From Capnocytophaga leadbetteri (GTDB lineage Bacteria > Bacteroidota > Bacteroidia > Flavobacteriales > Flavobacteriaceae): 48,559 nucleotides of DNA. Numbering within the stretch: position 1 is the stretch's first letter; each line of letters starts with the position of its first letter. The stretch spans positions 1 through 48,559 of the forward strand of contig NZ_QBKG01000015.1 in NCBI RefSeq assembly GCF_003054025.1, read 5' to 3'. The position numbers were made by a program, and so were the translations under genes. Positions 1 through 8,095 of the stretch are shown here, one piece after another. The notes below the pieces were generated by a model that saw nothing but the letters and a program-made list of their open reading frames with translations, ran no database searches and was not told the origin of the DNA.

Positions 1-94
1 GTTCTTGAATTTTGGTGTTCTTTTTTTCTCAAACACAAAATTACTAATTTTCGGGAACTTTTATTTTATTATAGGAAAAAGTTTAAACAGCTTC

Positions 95-304
95 AATAAT
101 ATAAAAAATGAAATCAATAAAAATATTTAAAATGATACGTAACAAAACACTTATTTTCGCTTTACTTGCGCTATCTGCTTGTAGCAAACATTCAAGAGAG
201 GATGAACCACAACAAATGGTATATCAGAATTTCCAACAAAGTCTCTTTGAGCCCTATATCGCTCAGGGGTCTATTTTCACAAGAGAAGTTAAAAATATGC
301 CTTT
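95..304 (+). repeat. Block duplicated at 2159-2367, 5' part of the lipoprotein gene
   Basis: This 210-nt block, from the A-rich leader to codon 58 of the lipoprotein gene, recurs at 2159-2367 with one single-base indel (in an A-run of the leader) and about three substitutions. Directly after it the two genes drop to ordinary paralogue-level similarity. The sharp change suggests recent gene conversion or unequal recombination limited to the 5' end. Confidence 0.85.
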
Positions 305-1199
305 AGCGAAGAACTCAGCAGCCATAGCAGCCTATATGCCTAAGATGCCCGCAGAATATCTTCCTGAGAGATTTAAAAGCTGGTTGGTAACTTCTTTGAA
401 TACCACGAACTATAATATCCCTGTGTATGTAGTGAACTCTCACGACCCTCAACAGAAATATGCTAATTTCACCTCTACCGACAAGCGTGTAACTCACAAG
501 GAAGACCTTGTGAAATACACAATAGGGCGTATTCCCTTGCCAAGCTATGCAGTACCAGCAGGCGGTGGTGACAAGTCTTTTGCGGTGTATGACAGAGCAA
601 CAGGAATGATGCGAGAATATTTTCACGCTGTTAAAGATGAGAAAGGTACTTGGCATTTTTCTGCTTCTGGATATTTTTCTGCAAAACCAAATTTTAAAGA
701 TTTAGGAAAGGATAACTTTGCGATGCAGCTTACTACAGGTTCTTCAGCAGTGGTAGGAATGTTGAACCCTCTTTCTCAGATAGGAATAGAAGAGGCGAGA
801 AAGGGTGAGATACGTCACGCTCTATCCTTTACTATTGCCAATGCTGGTAAAGGATTCTCGTACCCTGCAAAGCAAGGTGATGGGACTTCAACCAACCCTA
901 ATGCTCCTTTGGAAGGACAGTGGTTTCGCATAGACCCTAAAGTAGATCTCAACAAACTAAAATTACGTCCGTTTACCCTTGTAGTAGCCAAAGCGATACA
1001 ACGATATGGAGGATATGCCTCTGATAAGAACCTCTTTTGCCACGCTTTCAACGCCGAGCACCCTATAAACGAAATGGCACAAGGGAAACCTAACCCTTGG
1101 GAAAAAGGTGGAGATATCTATGAAAAATACAAAGGAATAGACCTTAATGACTTTCCTTGGCATCTCACCCAATGGGCACCTGTGGATTGGGGGAAATGA
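132..1199 (+). CDS. Secreted lipoprotein of unknown function (intact copy)
   Basis: The 355-residue product starts with a short lipoprotein signal (hydrophobic stretch then LSAC, lipidated Cys17), so it should be anchored in the cell envelope. I chose the ATG at 132 over the in-frame ATG at 108 because only the later one is conserved in the duplicated copy, where the upstream ATG runs into a stop. The mature part is soluble and probably beta-rich; conserved-looking segments include YDRATGMMREYF, WHFSASGYF, EIRHALSFTIA and RYGGYASDK. Segments of this style (HAL, an aromatic-rich core, then YGGY plus D) remind me of a broad family of secreted proteins in Actinobacteria and fungi that may act on carbohydrates, but I cannot name it. 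Neighbours are immunity-like genes. Confidence 0.75.
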   Translation: MIRNKTLIFALLALSACSKHSREDEPQQMVYQNFQQSLFEPYIAQGSIFTREVKNMPLAKNSAAIAAYMPKMPAEYLPERFKSWLVTSLNTTNYNIPVYVVNSHDPQQKYANFTSTDKRVTHKEDLVKYTIGRIPLPSYAVPAGGGDKSFAVYDRATGMMREYFHAVKDEKGTWHFSASGYFSAKPNFKDLGKDNFAMQLTTGSSAVVGMLNPLSQIGIEEARKGEIRHALSFTIANAGKGFSYPAKQGDGTSTNPNAPLEGQWFRIDPKVDLNKLKLRPFTLVVAKAIQRYGGYASDKNLFCHAFNAEHPINEMAQGKPNPWEKGGDIYEKYKGIDLNDFPWHLTQWAPVDWGK

Positions 1200-1223
1200 T
1201 TAGTAAAGATTAAATAACACTCT

Positions 1224-1595
1224 ATGGAGATTACACCAACTCTTAAAATAGAAATCTACCACGCTCTTGCGGACTTTTTAGAAGCTTACAAAACCGAAAA
1301 CACCCAAGTTTTAGCGGAGAAGTTTGGTATTTCGGGAGAGTTTTTGGAGGAAATCTATGAAATGCTGGATTTTGTAGAGGACAAAAGTACTTTGCGTCTT
1401 TTTCCTGTGGAAGAAATGGACAAAGAAGAAGGCGGAGGAGTAAATTTGGAAGTTTATAACTATAATAATGAAGATACTGCTGTGGGAGTAGAAGCCCATT
1501 TGTGGGACAATCAGGAATATTTTGCCATTATCAAAGGATGTTACAACCTTGGTGAGCAATTCCCTAAATTTGTTTTTCATTATTTTGAGTCTTAA
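1224..1595 (+). CDS. Small acidic cytosolic protein, unknown
   Basis: A 123-residue acidic protein without signal peptide or membrane segment. The first half looks helical (repeated Glu/Leu/Phe pattern), the second half beta-rich with many aromatic residues. I do not recognise a named domain. It lies 24 nt after the lipoprotein gene and 9 nt before a broken DUF4240 gene, all on the same strand, and so belongs to the immunity-like series of small genes. Size, acidity and neighbours fit a toxin-immunity protein, but that is inference from context only. Confidence 0.6.
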   Translation: MEITPTLKIEIYHALADFLEAYKTENTQVLAEKFGISGEFLEEIYEMLDFVEDKSTLRLFPVEEMDKEEGGGVNLEVYNYNNEDTAVGVEAHLWDNQEYFAIIKGCYNLGEQFPKFVFHYFES

Positions 1596-1604
1596 ATATT
1601 AAAA

Positions 1605-2163
1605 ATGACTGTAGAAATCTTTTGGCAGCTTATCGAAAAAGCAAGAAACACAGCAGGGACAAATGATAATGCCTTTGCTTCGGCCTTACAGACAGAACTG
1701 GAAGCCTTATCGGAAGAGGATTTGCTCTTGTTTCAGTTTATTTATTGAATGGTATGAAATTACGATTATCAAACAACCCTCTCACCTGATGTGGTCGGCA
1801 TTGGTACTGATTAACGGGGGCTATTGCATTGATACTTACGGCTTTGCAGGTTATCTGATTACCCACGGGCGTGAGGCTTACGAAAAAACGCTTGCAAATC
1901 CAGATTTTTTGGCTACATTGGGGGCTAAAAAAGATAAGTGTAACTATAAGGAAGTGAGGCGACTGGCACAGAAAGTCTATATGGAACGCACCAAAACGAA
2001 AATTCGTGCCTTTGAGAAGATTTATTTAGCCACGTGGAGCGAAGATGTGCAGGATGAGATAACCCAATCGCTGACCATCAATCCTGAAAAAAGAAACCGA
2101 GACTGGACATTAGACGAACTCAAAGAAATATTTCCTAAATTAACCGAAAAATTATCTAAATAA
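1605..2163 (+). pseudogene. DUF4240 protein, frameshifted
   Basis: The N-terminus (MTVEIFWQLIEKAR, then a helix ending FQFIY) is read from ATG 1605 and stops at 1746-1748. The rest continues one frame away, from EWYEI through LINGGYCIDTYGF, GYLITHGREAYE and ANPDF to the C-terminus. Together they match the DUF4240 pattern (FW.LIE...., F......, W.aA.liNGG..dD.f..fr.wLI..G...y). Removing one T from the run near 1745 restores a single frame reading FQFIYEWYEI, so this is a one-base insertion, or a sequencing error. DUF4240 proteins occur widely in immunity clusters of polymorphic toxin systems (known of the family); the role here is inferred. Confidence 0.8.
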
Positions 2164-2367
2164 TATAAAAAATGAAATCAATAAAATATTTAAAATGACA
2201 CCTAACAAAACACTTATTTTCGCTTTACTTGCGCTATCTGCTTGTAGCAAACATTCAAGAGAGGATGAACCACAACAAATGGTATATCAGAATTTCCAAC
2301 AAAGTCTCTTTGAGCCCTATATCGCTCAGGGGTCAATTTTCACAAGAGAAGTTAAAAATATGCCTTT
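2159..2367 (+). repeat. Second copy of the 95-304 block
   Basis: This is near-identical to 95-304. A one-base loss in the A-run of the leader puts the upstream ATG (2172) out of use: it meets a TGA after eight codons. Translation must start at 2195. Confidence 0.85.
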
Positions 2368-3261
2368 GGCAACGAACTCTGCTGCCATAGCGGCTTATAT
2401 GCCTAAAATGCCCGCGGAATATCTGCCTGAGAGATTTAAAAAAACGGTACTAACTACACTGAGCACCACATCTTATAACATTCCTATTTATGTGGTAGAT
2501 TCTAATAATCCTTCTCAGGAATATGCTAATTTTGAGTCCAAGGACAATAGAGTTATCTACAAAAAAGACCTTGTACAATATACTACAGGGCGTATTCCTT
2601 TGCCTAAATATGCACAACCGGCAGGCGGTGGCGATAAATCTTTTGCCGTTTATGACAGAGCAACAGGGATGATGAGGGAATATTTCCACGTCGTTAAAGA
2701 TGAGAAAGGAACTTGGCATTTCTCTGCTTCTGGATACTTTAAGGCAAAACCAAATTTTAAAGATTTGGGTAAGGATAATTTTGCGATGCAACACACCACA
2801 GGAGGGTCGGCAGTAGTGTGTATGCTCAATCCACTCTCTCAAATAGGAATAGAAGAAGCGCGTAAAGGAGAGATAAAGCACGCCTTGTCTTTTACCATTG
2901 CCAATGCAGGAAAAGGCTTTTCTTACCCAGCAAAACAAGGAGATGGCCCTCAACAAACCCTAATGCTCCGTTGGAAGGACAATGGTTCCGTATAGACCCT
3001 AACATAGATATTAACAAGCTAAATCTTCGCCCTTTTACCCTTTTAGTAGCCAAAGCGATACAGAAATATGGAGGCTATGCAGCCGATAAGAATCTTTTTT
3101 GCCATACCTTCACCGCAGAACACCCTATAAACGAGATGGTACAAGGGAAACCTAACCCTTGGGAAAAAGGTGGGGATATCTATGAAAAATACAATGGAAT
3201 AGACCTTAATGATTTCCCTTGGCATCTTACCCAATGGGCACCCGTTAATTGGGGAAAATAA
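2195..3261 (+). pseudogene. Paralogous lipoprotein, frameshifted near 2945-2960
   Basis: This is a second copy of the lipoprotein at 132-1199, with the same signal peptide and LSAC lipobox. The reading frame is lost after ...PAKQGDG: compared with the intact copy one base is missing in the segment around 2945-2960. The product would end at 2995 with 18 unrelated residues, while the true C-terminal 90 or so residues (GQWFRID ... WAPVNWGK) continue in another frame to 3261. The 5' 209 nt are almost identical to the first copy, but the middle third has many substitutions, several of them amino-acid changing. The gene was therefore an older paralogue whose start was recently homogenised. A sequencing error in one base is the main alternative to real decay. 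Confidence 0.85.
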
Positions 3262-3272
3262 TTTGAAAAGGA

Positions 3273-3956
3273 ATGACAATCATAGAAACTCCCAAAATTA
3301 TAGAAAAATGCAAAGCCTATGAGCGGGAAGGCGGTGTGATAGACTTTCGTTTCTTTCAGTTGGATACGGAGCAGGATAACACGCCTTATCAGAAGCATTT
3401 GGCTGTAGCCCAGCAGACTCTTATTTCGGTAGCGGAAGAAGCAAATACGCGTCTAGACCGTATGGCAGCTAAACTGAAAATGAATCGCAGGGAGCTTTTT
3501 ACGATGGACTATGATTTTAACATTCTTAAAGACTCGGGTAAGGAGATTTCTGTACAAGACTTTATGGGCTGGCAATATGAAGAAGTAAGCGGAAGGATAA
3601 TTCTCAGTGGTGGGAAACTGCGCAATCAGTATTTTTACTATGATGACAAAGAAGTGCCTGAAAAAGCAGTGGCTTTGGCTGGGGAAGATAGAGAAAAAAT
3701 AGGTTTTGTGTACGCTTTTTTAGAGCCTCCTTATTCATTTATGTGTGGGAAAACTATTTTTGAAAAAGGAAACTTCTTTTTAGATTTTTGTAGGTTGCTT
3801 TTTACTGATATTTCTCAAATAGAAGTCTATATGTGGAGTACGGATAGTTCTAATTACTTTGATGCAGGCAAAGAATGGTGGGACGCTTTCTTTTGGACGG
3901 TATACAATCCCTATTGGGATAGATATATAGGGATTGTAGCCTCGACAACTGACTGA
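3273..3956 (+). CDS. Cytosolic protein of unknown function (immunity-like)
   Basis: A 227-residue protein with no signal peptide or membrane helix. The N-terminal 80 residues look helical. The rest is rich in aromatic residues, with many Tyr and Trp in the last third (WSTDSSNYFDAGKEWWDAFF). I do not recognise a family. It follows the broken lipoprotein copy by 11 nt, so the two were probably transcribed together. An immunity or accessory role for the secreted lipoprotein is possible but rests only on position. Confidence 0.6.
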   Translation: MTIIETPKIIEKCKAYEREGGVIDFRFFQLDTEQDNTPYQKHLAVAQQTLISVAEEANTRLDRMAAKLKMNRRELFTMDYDFNILKDSGKEISVQDFMGWQYEEVSGRIILSGGKLRNQYFYYDDKEVPEKAVALAGEDREKIGFVYAFLEPPYSFMCGKTIFEKGNFFLDFCRLLFTDISQIEVYMWSTDSSNYFDAGKEWWDAFFWTVYNPYWDRYIGIVASTTD

Positions 3957-3997
3957 CAAAAGGGGACGACTAATAGTAAACAACAATATATAAAAAG

Positions 3998-4504
3998 ATG
4001 AAAAATATAACAGAATTATTAGAATTATTGCGCTCTGACTTGAATCAATACAATTCTCTTGTGGAGGAAGATATCTTAAAGCTCCTACAGAACAAAGGAG
4101 CCTACTTTCTCTTTGAATATGATTATGAATGGCTTGAAATTTCTGTCTGGGCAATGAATAAAGAAGGGGACTACATAAGTCAGCGTATTAACATTCCTTC
4201 GCAAAAGAAAGAAAAATACTTCCCTTCAGATATTTTTATGGATAAAGATATTCACTTGGAAGATGAATTGTATGACCAAGGGGTAGAAGAAGACGAGATA
4301 GATGATTACTTAGATGAATATGCTCAAAAGAAAGAGGATATTATCTTTAAATGGTTTCAGCAAAGATGGAAAAATGTCTTAAAAGAAAATAATATAAAGT
4401 CAGAGGCTTACTTTTCACCTCATGATTCTTATTTTTATACTGATTTGAACACAGGAAAGACAATCAATGAAGACCAAATAAAAGAAAAACATTCGCAAGG
4501 ATGA
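3998..4504 (+). CDS. Acidic cytosolic protein, unknown
   Basis: A 168-residue, strongly acidic protein: residues 70-110 include long Asp/Glu runs (GVEEDEIDDYLDEY). No signal peptide, membrane segment or recognised motif is visible. Its stop overlaps the start of the DUF4304 gene by four bases (ATGA), so the pair is translationally coupled. Like its neighbours it has the size and charge typical of toxin-immunity proteins; no direct motif supports that. Confidence 0.6.
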   Translation: MKNITELLELLRSDLNQYNSLVEEDILKLLQNKGAYFLFEYDYEWLEISVWAMNKEGDYISQRINIPSQKKEKYFPSDIFMDKDIHLEDELYDQGVEEDEIDDYLDEYAQKKEDIIFKWFQQRWKNVLKENNIKSEAYFSPHDSYFYTDLNTGKTINEDQIKEKHSQG

Positions 4505-5115
4505 AAACAGATACACAAATTAAATTCGATACGATAATCAAAGAAGGTTTTACGCCTCTGTTAAAGCCACTTTCCTTTAAAAAGAAAGCCTTGAACTATT
4601 ATCGCCAGCTTGGTGAGGTAGGACATATCATCAACATACAGAAAAGCATCTATAGCTATAGAAATCATATTAAATTTCGCATCAACACAGGGATTTTTGA
4701 GCCTAAATTTTGGTCAGTTAGCCATACAGGGCAAGCGCCTGATTACCCTACGGAACCTGTTTGCCTTATCCGTAAAACTATTAACGATTTACGAGGAAGA
4801 AAAGACCTTTGGTACGAGATTCACAACTATACTGATGAACAAAAACTCATCAAAGAAGTGCAGGAAGATATACAAAATTATATCTTGCCTTTCTTTGAAC
4901 AACTTGATTCAGCACAAAAAATCCTTTCGGCATTAGAAAAGGATTCTACTCTCTTAGGTATTTCCTTTGATCTGCTTATTTTGTATGGTGAATATGAGCT
5001 GAGGGAGAAAGCCCAAGCTGTATATAACCAGCTTTTACAAAAAGTAAATCCCTTGGCTAAGCCTACTTTAGAAGGATATGCTAAAAAATATGGCTTAAAA
5101 AAAATTAATGAATAA
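4501..5115 (+). CDS. DUF4304 domain protein
   Basis: A 204-residue cytosolic protein. The N-terminal 130 residues fit DUF4304: a helix with F.TIIKEGFTPLLKPLSFKKK, an aromatic segment (NYYRQL), then VGHIINIQKS and a beta strand FRINTGIF. The C-terminal 60 residues are helical. DUF4304 proteins often sit in immunity-gene clusters beside contact-dependent or secreted toxins (known context of the family). No toxin gene is visible nearby. The start overlaps the preceding gene by four bases. Confidence 0.75.
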   Translation: MKTDTQIKFDTIIKEGFTPLLKPLSFKKKALNYYRQLGEVGHIINIQKSIYSYRNHIKFRINTGIFEPKFWSVSHTGQAPDYPTEPVCLIRKTINDLRGRKDLWYEIHNYTDEQKLIKEVQEDIQNYILPFFEQLDSAQKILSALEKDSTLLGISFDLLILYGEYELREKAQAVYNQLLQKVNPLAKPTLEGYAKKYGLKKINE

Positions 5116-5175
5116 TATGCGTCTTACAGCAATTAGTCTTTCGCCTATGCGATGGAATGCATAATTAGAAATAGA

Positions 5176-5526
5176 ATGAGAAAAATTATTATTATATTTG
5201 TTCTTATAACTTCTTTTATAGCTTTTGGACAAATAAAAAGCAGCTATATGAAAAAAGAAAAACCTAAAAACCTAACAGAATGTATCCAAATGCTGGATAA
5301 GAACCTCAAGAAGCAGGATAAAGAGTATCTAAAAACGCTTACCGAAGATGAATTCTTTATGGAAAGCCATTTTACTTTAGGAATGGGTATCCGCAATGAG
5401 TGGATTCGCAATGGAAACCCCGAACTCGTGAAGTTCTTTTTAGACCAAGGCGTTAAACATCCCGATGATATGTCGGCTATGATACTTACAAGCTATTATC
5501 GATATCTAACAAATTCTAATGATTAA
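5176..5526 (+). CDS. DUF6794-like secreted protein
   Basis: Starting at ATG 5176 gives a 116-residue protein with a clean signal peptide (Lys-rich start, IIIIFVLITSFIAFG, cleavage after FGQ or nearby). An in-frame ATG at 5152 would only add eight charged residues ahead of it. The mature part has LTECIQMLDKNL, then KTLTEDEFFMESHFTLGMGI, RNEW, and HPDDMSAMILTSYYRYL. This order (leucine-rich helix, H..LGM.IRN.W, HPDDMS.iIL.sy) is the pattern I associate with DUF6794. The function is unknown. It is separated from the DUF4304 gene by about 60 nt holding nothing I recognise. Confidence 0.65.
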   Translation: MRKIIIIFVLITSFIAFGQIKSSYMKKEKPKNLTECIQMLDKNLKKQDKEYLKTLTEDEFFMESHFTLGMGIRNEWIRNGNPELVKFFLDQGVKHPDDMSAMILTSYYRYLTNSND

Positions 5527-5533
5527 TTGAGTG

Positions 5534-5782
5534 ATGATACATAATAACATTGAAATTGTATTAGGAGATATCACCAAAATTTCTGTAGATGTGATAGTGA
5601 ATGCTGCCAACACTTCTCTACTTGGTGGAGGCGGTGTGGATGGAGCTATTCAATCTGATGAATATTATATAAATATGATGATAGCGTGGTACTTAGCAAC
5701 TGCTCTGGCAAAGCAATACGAGGCAACGTTGCCTTACTTAGAAGCAAAAACACTCGCGCCTTATTCTTCAAAAAGCCTTTAA
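5534..5782 (+). pseudogene. Macro-domain protein remnant
   Basis: The first 36 residues are a textbook macro-domain start ([30 protein letters not shown]), which in intact members binds ADP-ribose. Intact members run to about 170 residues, with an ISTG..G.P motif in the second half. Here homology stops after VDGAI; a short stretch ([12 protein letters not shown]) may derive from a later helix, and the product ends at 82 residues. The ADP-ribose pocket cannot form, so this looks like an internally deleted remnant. A GTG three bases upstream of the ATG is an equally possible start. Macro-domain proteins can remove ADP-ribose placed by toxins, which would fit the immunity-like surroundings. Confidence 0.7.
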
Positions 5783-5827
5783 AATTAATCTTCTCTCTGC
5801 TTAAAAAAAATTAATAAGACATTAATA

Positions 5828-5859
5828 TTTGGTCAGTTAATAAAAAGGTAGTAATTTTA
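5828..5859 (+). promoter_or_regulatory. Promoter of the S46 peptidase gene
   Basis: TTTG at 5828-5831, a 20-nt gap, then TAATTTTA at 5852-5859. The last base deviates from the Bacteroidota -7 consensus TAnnTTTG. It lies 30 nt ahead of the start codon. Confidence 0.55.
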
Positions 5860-5889
5860 CCCCCTTAATAAACCATTATATCAATTTTT

Positions 5890-8022
5890 ATGAAGAGATT
5901 AAGTATGACTCTTATGGCTTTCTTGCTACTTGTCCCTATAGCAAGAGCCGATGAAGGTATGTGGTTCTTGATGTTTATCGAACGTCTGAACCAAAGGGAT
6001 ATGCAGAAATTGGGTTTACAACTTACTGCCCAAGAAATCTACAGCATCAATAACAATAGCTTAAAAGATGCTATCGTGCAGTTCAATGGGGGTTGTACGG
6101 CGAGTATCATCTCCAAAGATGGATTGGTACTAACCAACCACCACTGTGGTTATGGCAATATTGCTCAGCTCTCTACTCCTGAGCACAACCACCTACGCGA
6201 TGGTTTTTGGGCGCGTTCTAAAGACGAAGAGCTATCGCCTAAACAGTCTTTTGTGCGCTTTTTTGTACGTATGGATAATGTTACTGAACGTATGTTATCA
6301 GTAGTAAATCCTTCAATGAACGAAAAAGAACGCGAAGCAGCACTAAATAAAGAAATTGCTAAGATAGAAAAAGAGAACAGCGAAGGTGGTAAATACGTAG
6401 TATCTGTACGTCCTTTCTTCCAAGGAAATGAATACTACTATTTTGTATATCAAGACTTTAAAGATGTGCGCTTAGTAGGTACGCCTCCTGAAAGCATTGG
6501 TAAGTTTGGCGGTGATACCGACAACTGGGAATGGCCTCGTCAAACAGGCGACTTCTCGCTCTTCCGCGTATATACCGACAAAGACGGCAACGCTGCTCCT
6601 TATTCTCCTAATAACATTCCGCTAAAAGCAAAACGCTACCTAAAAGTAAGCCTTAAAGGGGTACAAGATAAAGATTTTGCTATGATTATGGGCTACCCTG
6701 GGCGCACTAACCGTTGGGAAAGTTCATATTGGGTAGACCAAAACGTGAAGTATGCTTATCCAGCGTGGGTTGAAGCCTCTAAAACTGCTATGGATGCAAT
6801 GAAACGCTATATGGATAAAGACGATGCGGTACGCCTATTGTATGCTTCTCAATACTCAAGCATTGCTAACTATTGGAAAAATCGCCAAGGAATGATTGAC
6901 GCTCTTAGCGCTCATAAAACAGCTGATAAGAAGCGTAAAGCTGAAGCTAAGTTTGCTAAATGGGCAAAGAAAGCTGAAAATAAAGCTGAATATGGCGATG
7001 TACTTAATACTTTAGCCACTTATTTCCAGAAAACTAACACGCTATCAGCCGATCAGAACTATTTAGGTATGCTATGGCGTGCTTCTTTCTTTATAAAAAT
7101 GCCTACACGCTACATTAGTTTAGTAAGCGGAGCTCAAAAAGGAGGTATGCCTGCTGATGAATTAGATAAAAAGGTAGACAACCTACTATCTGAGTACGAT
7201 AAAATAAACTTAGATGTAGAAAAAGCTATCCTTGCCGATATGCTAAAGCTGTACGCTAACAAAGGTACCGATGTGCCTACAGAGCTCAAAGCTATCAAAG
7301 CTCAATACAATGGCAATTTCAATAAGTATGTAGAAGACCTTTTAGCTAAAAGTATCTACCGAAGCAAAGAAACTGCTAAAGAAGGGGCAAAACAAGAAGC
7401 TGCTGGCTTAGCCTCTGACCCTATCTTACAGCTTTCTGGAGTTTTGTTTGAAAGCTACCGCAATCCATCACCTGAATTGTTTAACTTAGAAGACGCTTAT
7501 AGCAAGGCTTACAGAAAATTTGTACAAGGTATGCGCAATTCAAAAGCAAGCAACATACTCTATCCTGATGCTAACTCTACTTTACGCTTAACCTATGGTA
7601 CTGTTAAACCGCTAAAAGCCGACAAGCGCAACCCCGATGCTAAGAAGAATTTCTATACTACCTTCAATACCTTAATGGCAAAATACAAAGCAGGCGATCC
7701 TGAGTTTGATATGCCTCAACGTATGCTCGACCTCTATAAGAAAAAAGAGTTCGGTAGATATATAGACAAAGACGGCTCTATGCACGTAAACTTCTTAAGC
7801 AATAACGACATTACAGGGGGTAACTCTGGTTCACCTGTGATGAATGGCAAAGGCGAACTTATCGGGCTTGCTTTCGATGGTAATATTGAAGCTATGGCAG
7901 GCGATGTAATATTCGACAAACAATTACAACGCACTATCAACGTAGATATACGCTATGTACTTTGGGTAATTGACATTTACGCTGGTGCTAAAAATATTAT
8001 TGATGAAATAGAGATTAATTAG
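5890..8022 (+). CDS. dpp7: S46 dipeptidyl-peptidase, DPP7 type
   Basis: A 710-residue exported serine peptidase that would release dipeptides from the N-termini of peptides in the periplasm and feed amino-acid metabolism. The signal peptide ends near ARA/DEGMW. The catalytic His lies in LTNHHCGY (residues 84/85), the likely Asp in TGDFSLFR (about 221), and the nucleophile in GGNSGSPV (Ser646). The residue 18 positions after the Ser is Gly664 (FDGN). In S46 enzymes Gly at this place marks DPP7 (hydrophobic P1), while Arg marks DPP11 (acidic P1), so DPP7 is the better call. The length is normal for the family. It has its own promoter and stands alone. Confidence 0.9.
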   Translation: MKRLSMTLMAFLLLVPIARADEGMWFLMFIERLNQRDMQKLGLQLTAQEIYSINNNSLKDAIVQFNGGCTASIISKDGLVLTNHHCGYGNIAQLSTPEHNHLRDGFWARSKDEELSPKQSFVRFFVRMDNVTERMLSVVNPSMNEKEREAALNKEIAKIEKENSEGGKYVVSVRPFFQGNEYYYFVYQDFKDVRLVGTPPESIGKFGGDTDNWEWPRQTGDFSLFRVYTDKDGNAAPYSPNNIPLKAKRYLKVSLKGVQDKDFAMIMGYPGRTNRWESSYWVDQNVKYAYPAWVEASKTAMDAMKRYMDKDDAVRLLYASQYSSIANYWKNRQGMIDALSAHKTADKKRKAEAKFAKWAKKAENKAEYGDVLNTLATYFQKTNTLSADQNYLGMLWRASFFIKMPTRYISLVSGAQKGGMPADELDKKVDNLLSEYDKINLDVEKAILADMLKLYANKGTDVPTELKAIKAQYNGNFNKYVEDLLAKSIYRSKETAKEGAKQEAAGLASDPILQLSGVLFESYRNPSPELFNLEDAYSKAYRKFVQGMRNSKASNILYPDANSTLRLTYGTVKPLKADKRNPDAKKNFYTTFNTLMAKYKAGDPEFDMPQRMLDLYKKKEFGRYIDKDGSMHVNFLSNNDITGGNSGSPVMNGKGELIGLAFDGNIEAMAGDVIFDKQLQRTINVDIRYVLWVIDIYAGAKNIIDEIEIN

Positions 8023-8030
8023 TAAAAGTC

Positions 8031-8074
8031 AGGTATTAGGTGTTAGATATCAGAAATCTAACACCTAAATACCT
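8031..8074. repeat. Intergenic hairpin, AGGTATTAGGTGTTAG word
   Basis: An 18-nt arm (8031-8048, AGGTATTAGGTGTTAGAT) pairs with 8056-8074, which has one extra base; the loop is 7 nt. The same word occurs in a second intergenic hairpin at 15562-15599. There is no clear T-run, so it is not an ordinary terminator. Confidence 0.7.
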
Positions 8075-8095
8075 ACAACCCTAATATCTAAAAAA

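Noticed and set aside
1-107. Promoter for the first lipoprotein gene
   Set aside because: Only a poor match (TAATTTTC) to the -7 element was found and no -33 TTTG at the right distance, so I did not list it.
5117-5164. 15-codon frame between the DUF4304 and DUF6794-like genes
   Set aside because: Too short, no similarity and no own signals.
5890-8022. DPP11 assignment for the S46 peptidase
   Set aside because: The specificity position holds Gly (FDGN), not Arg.
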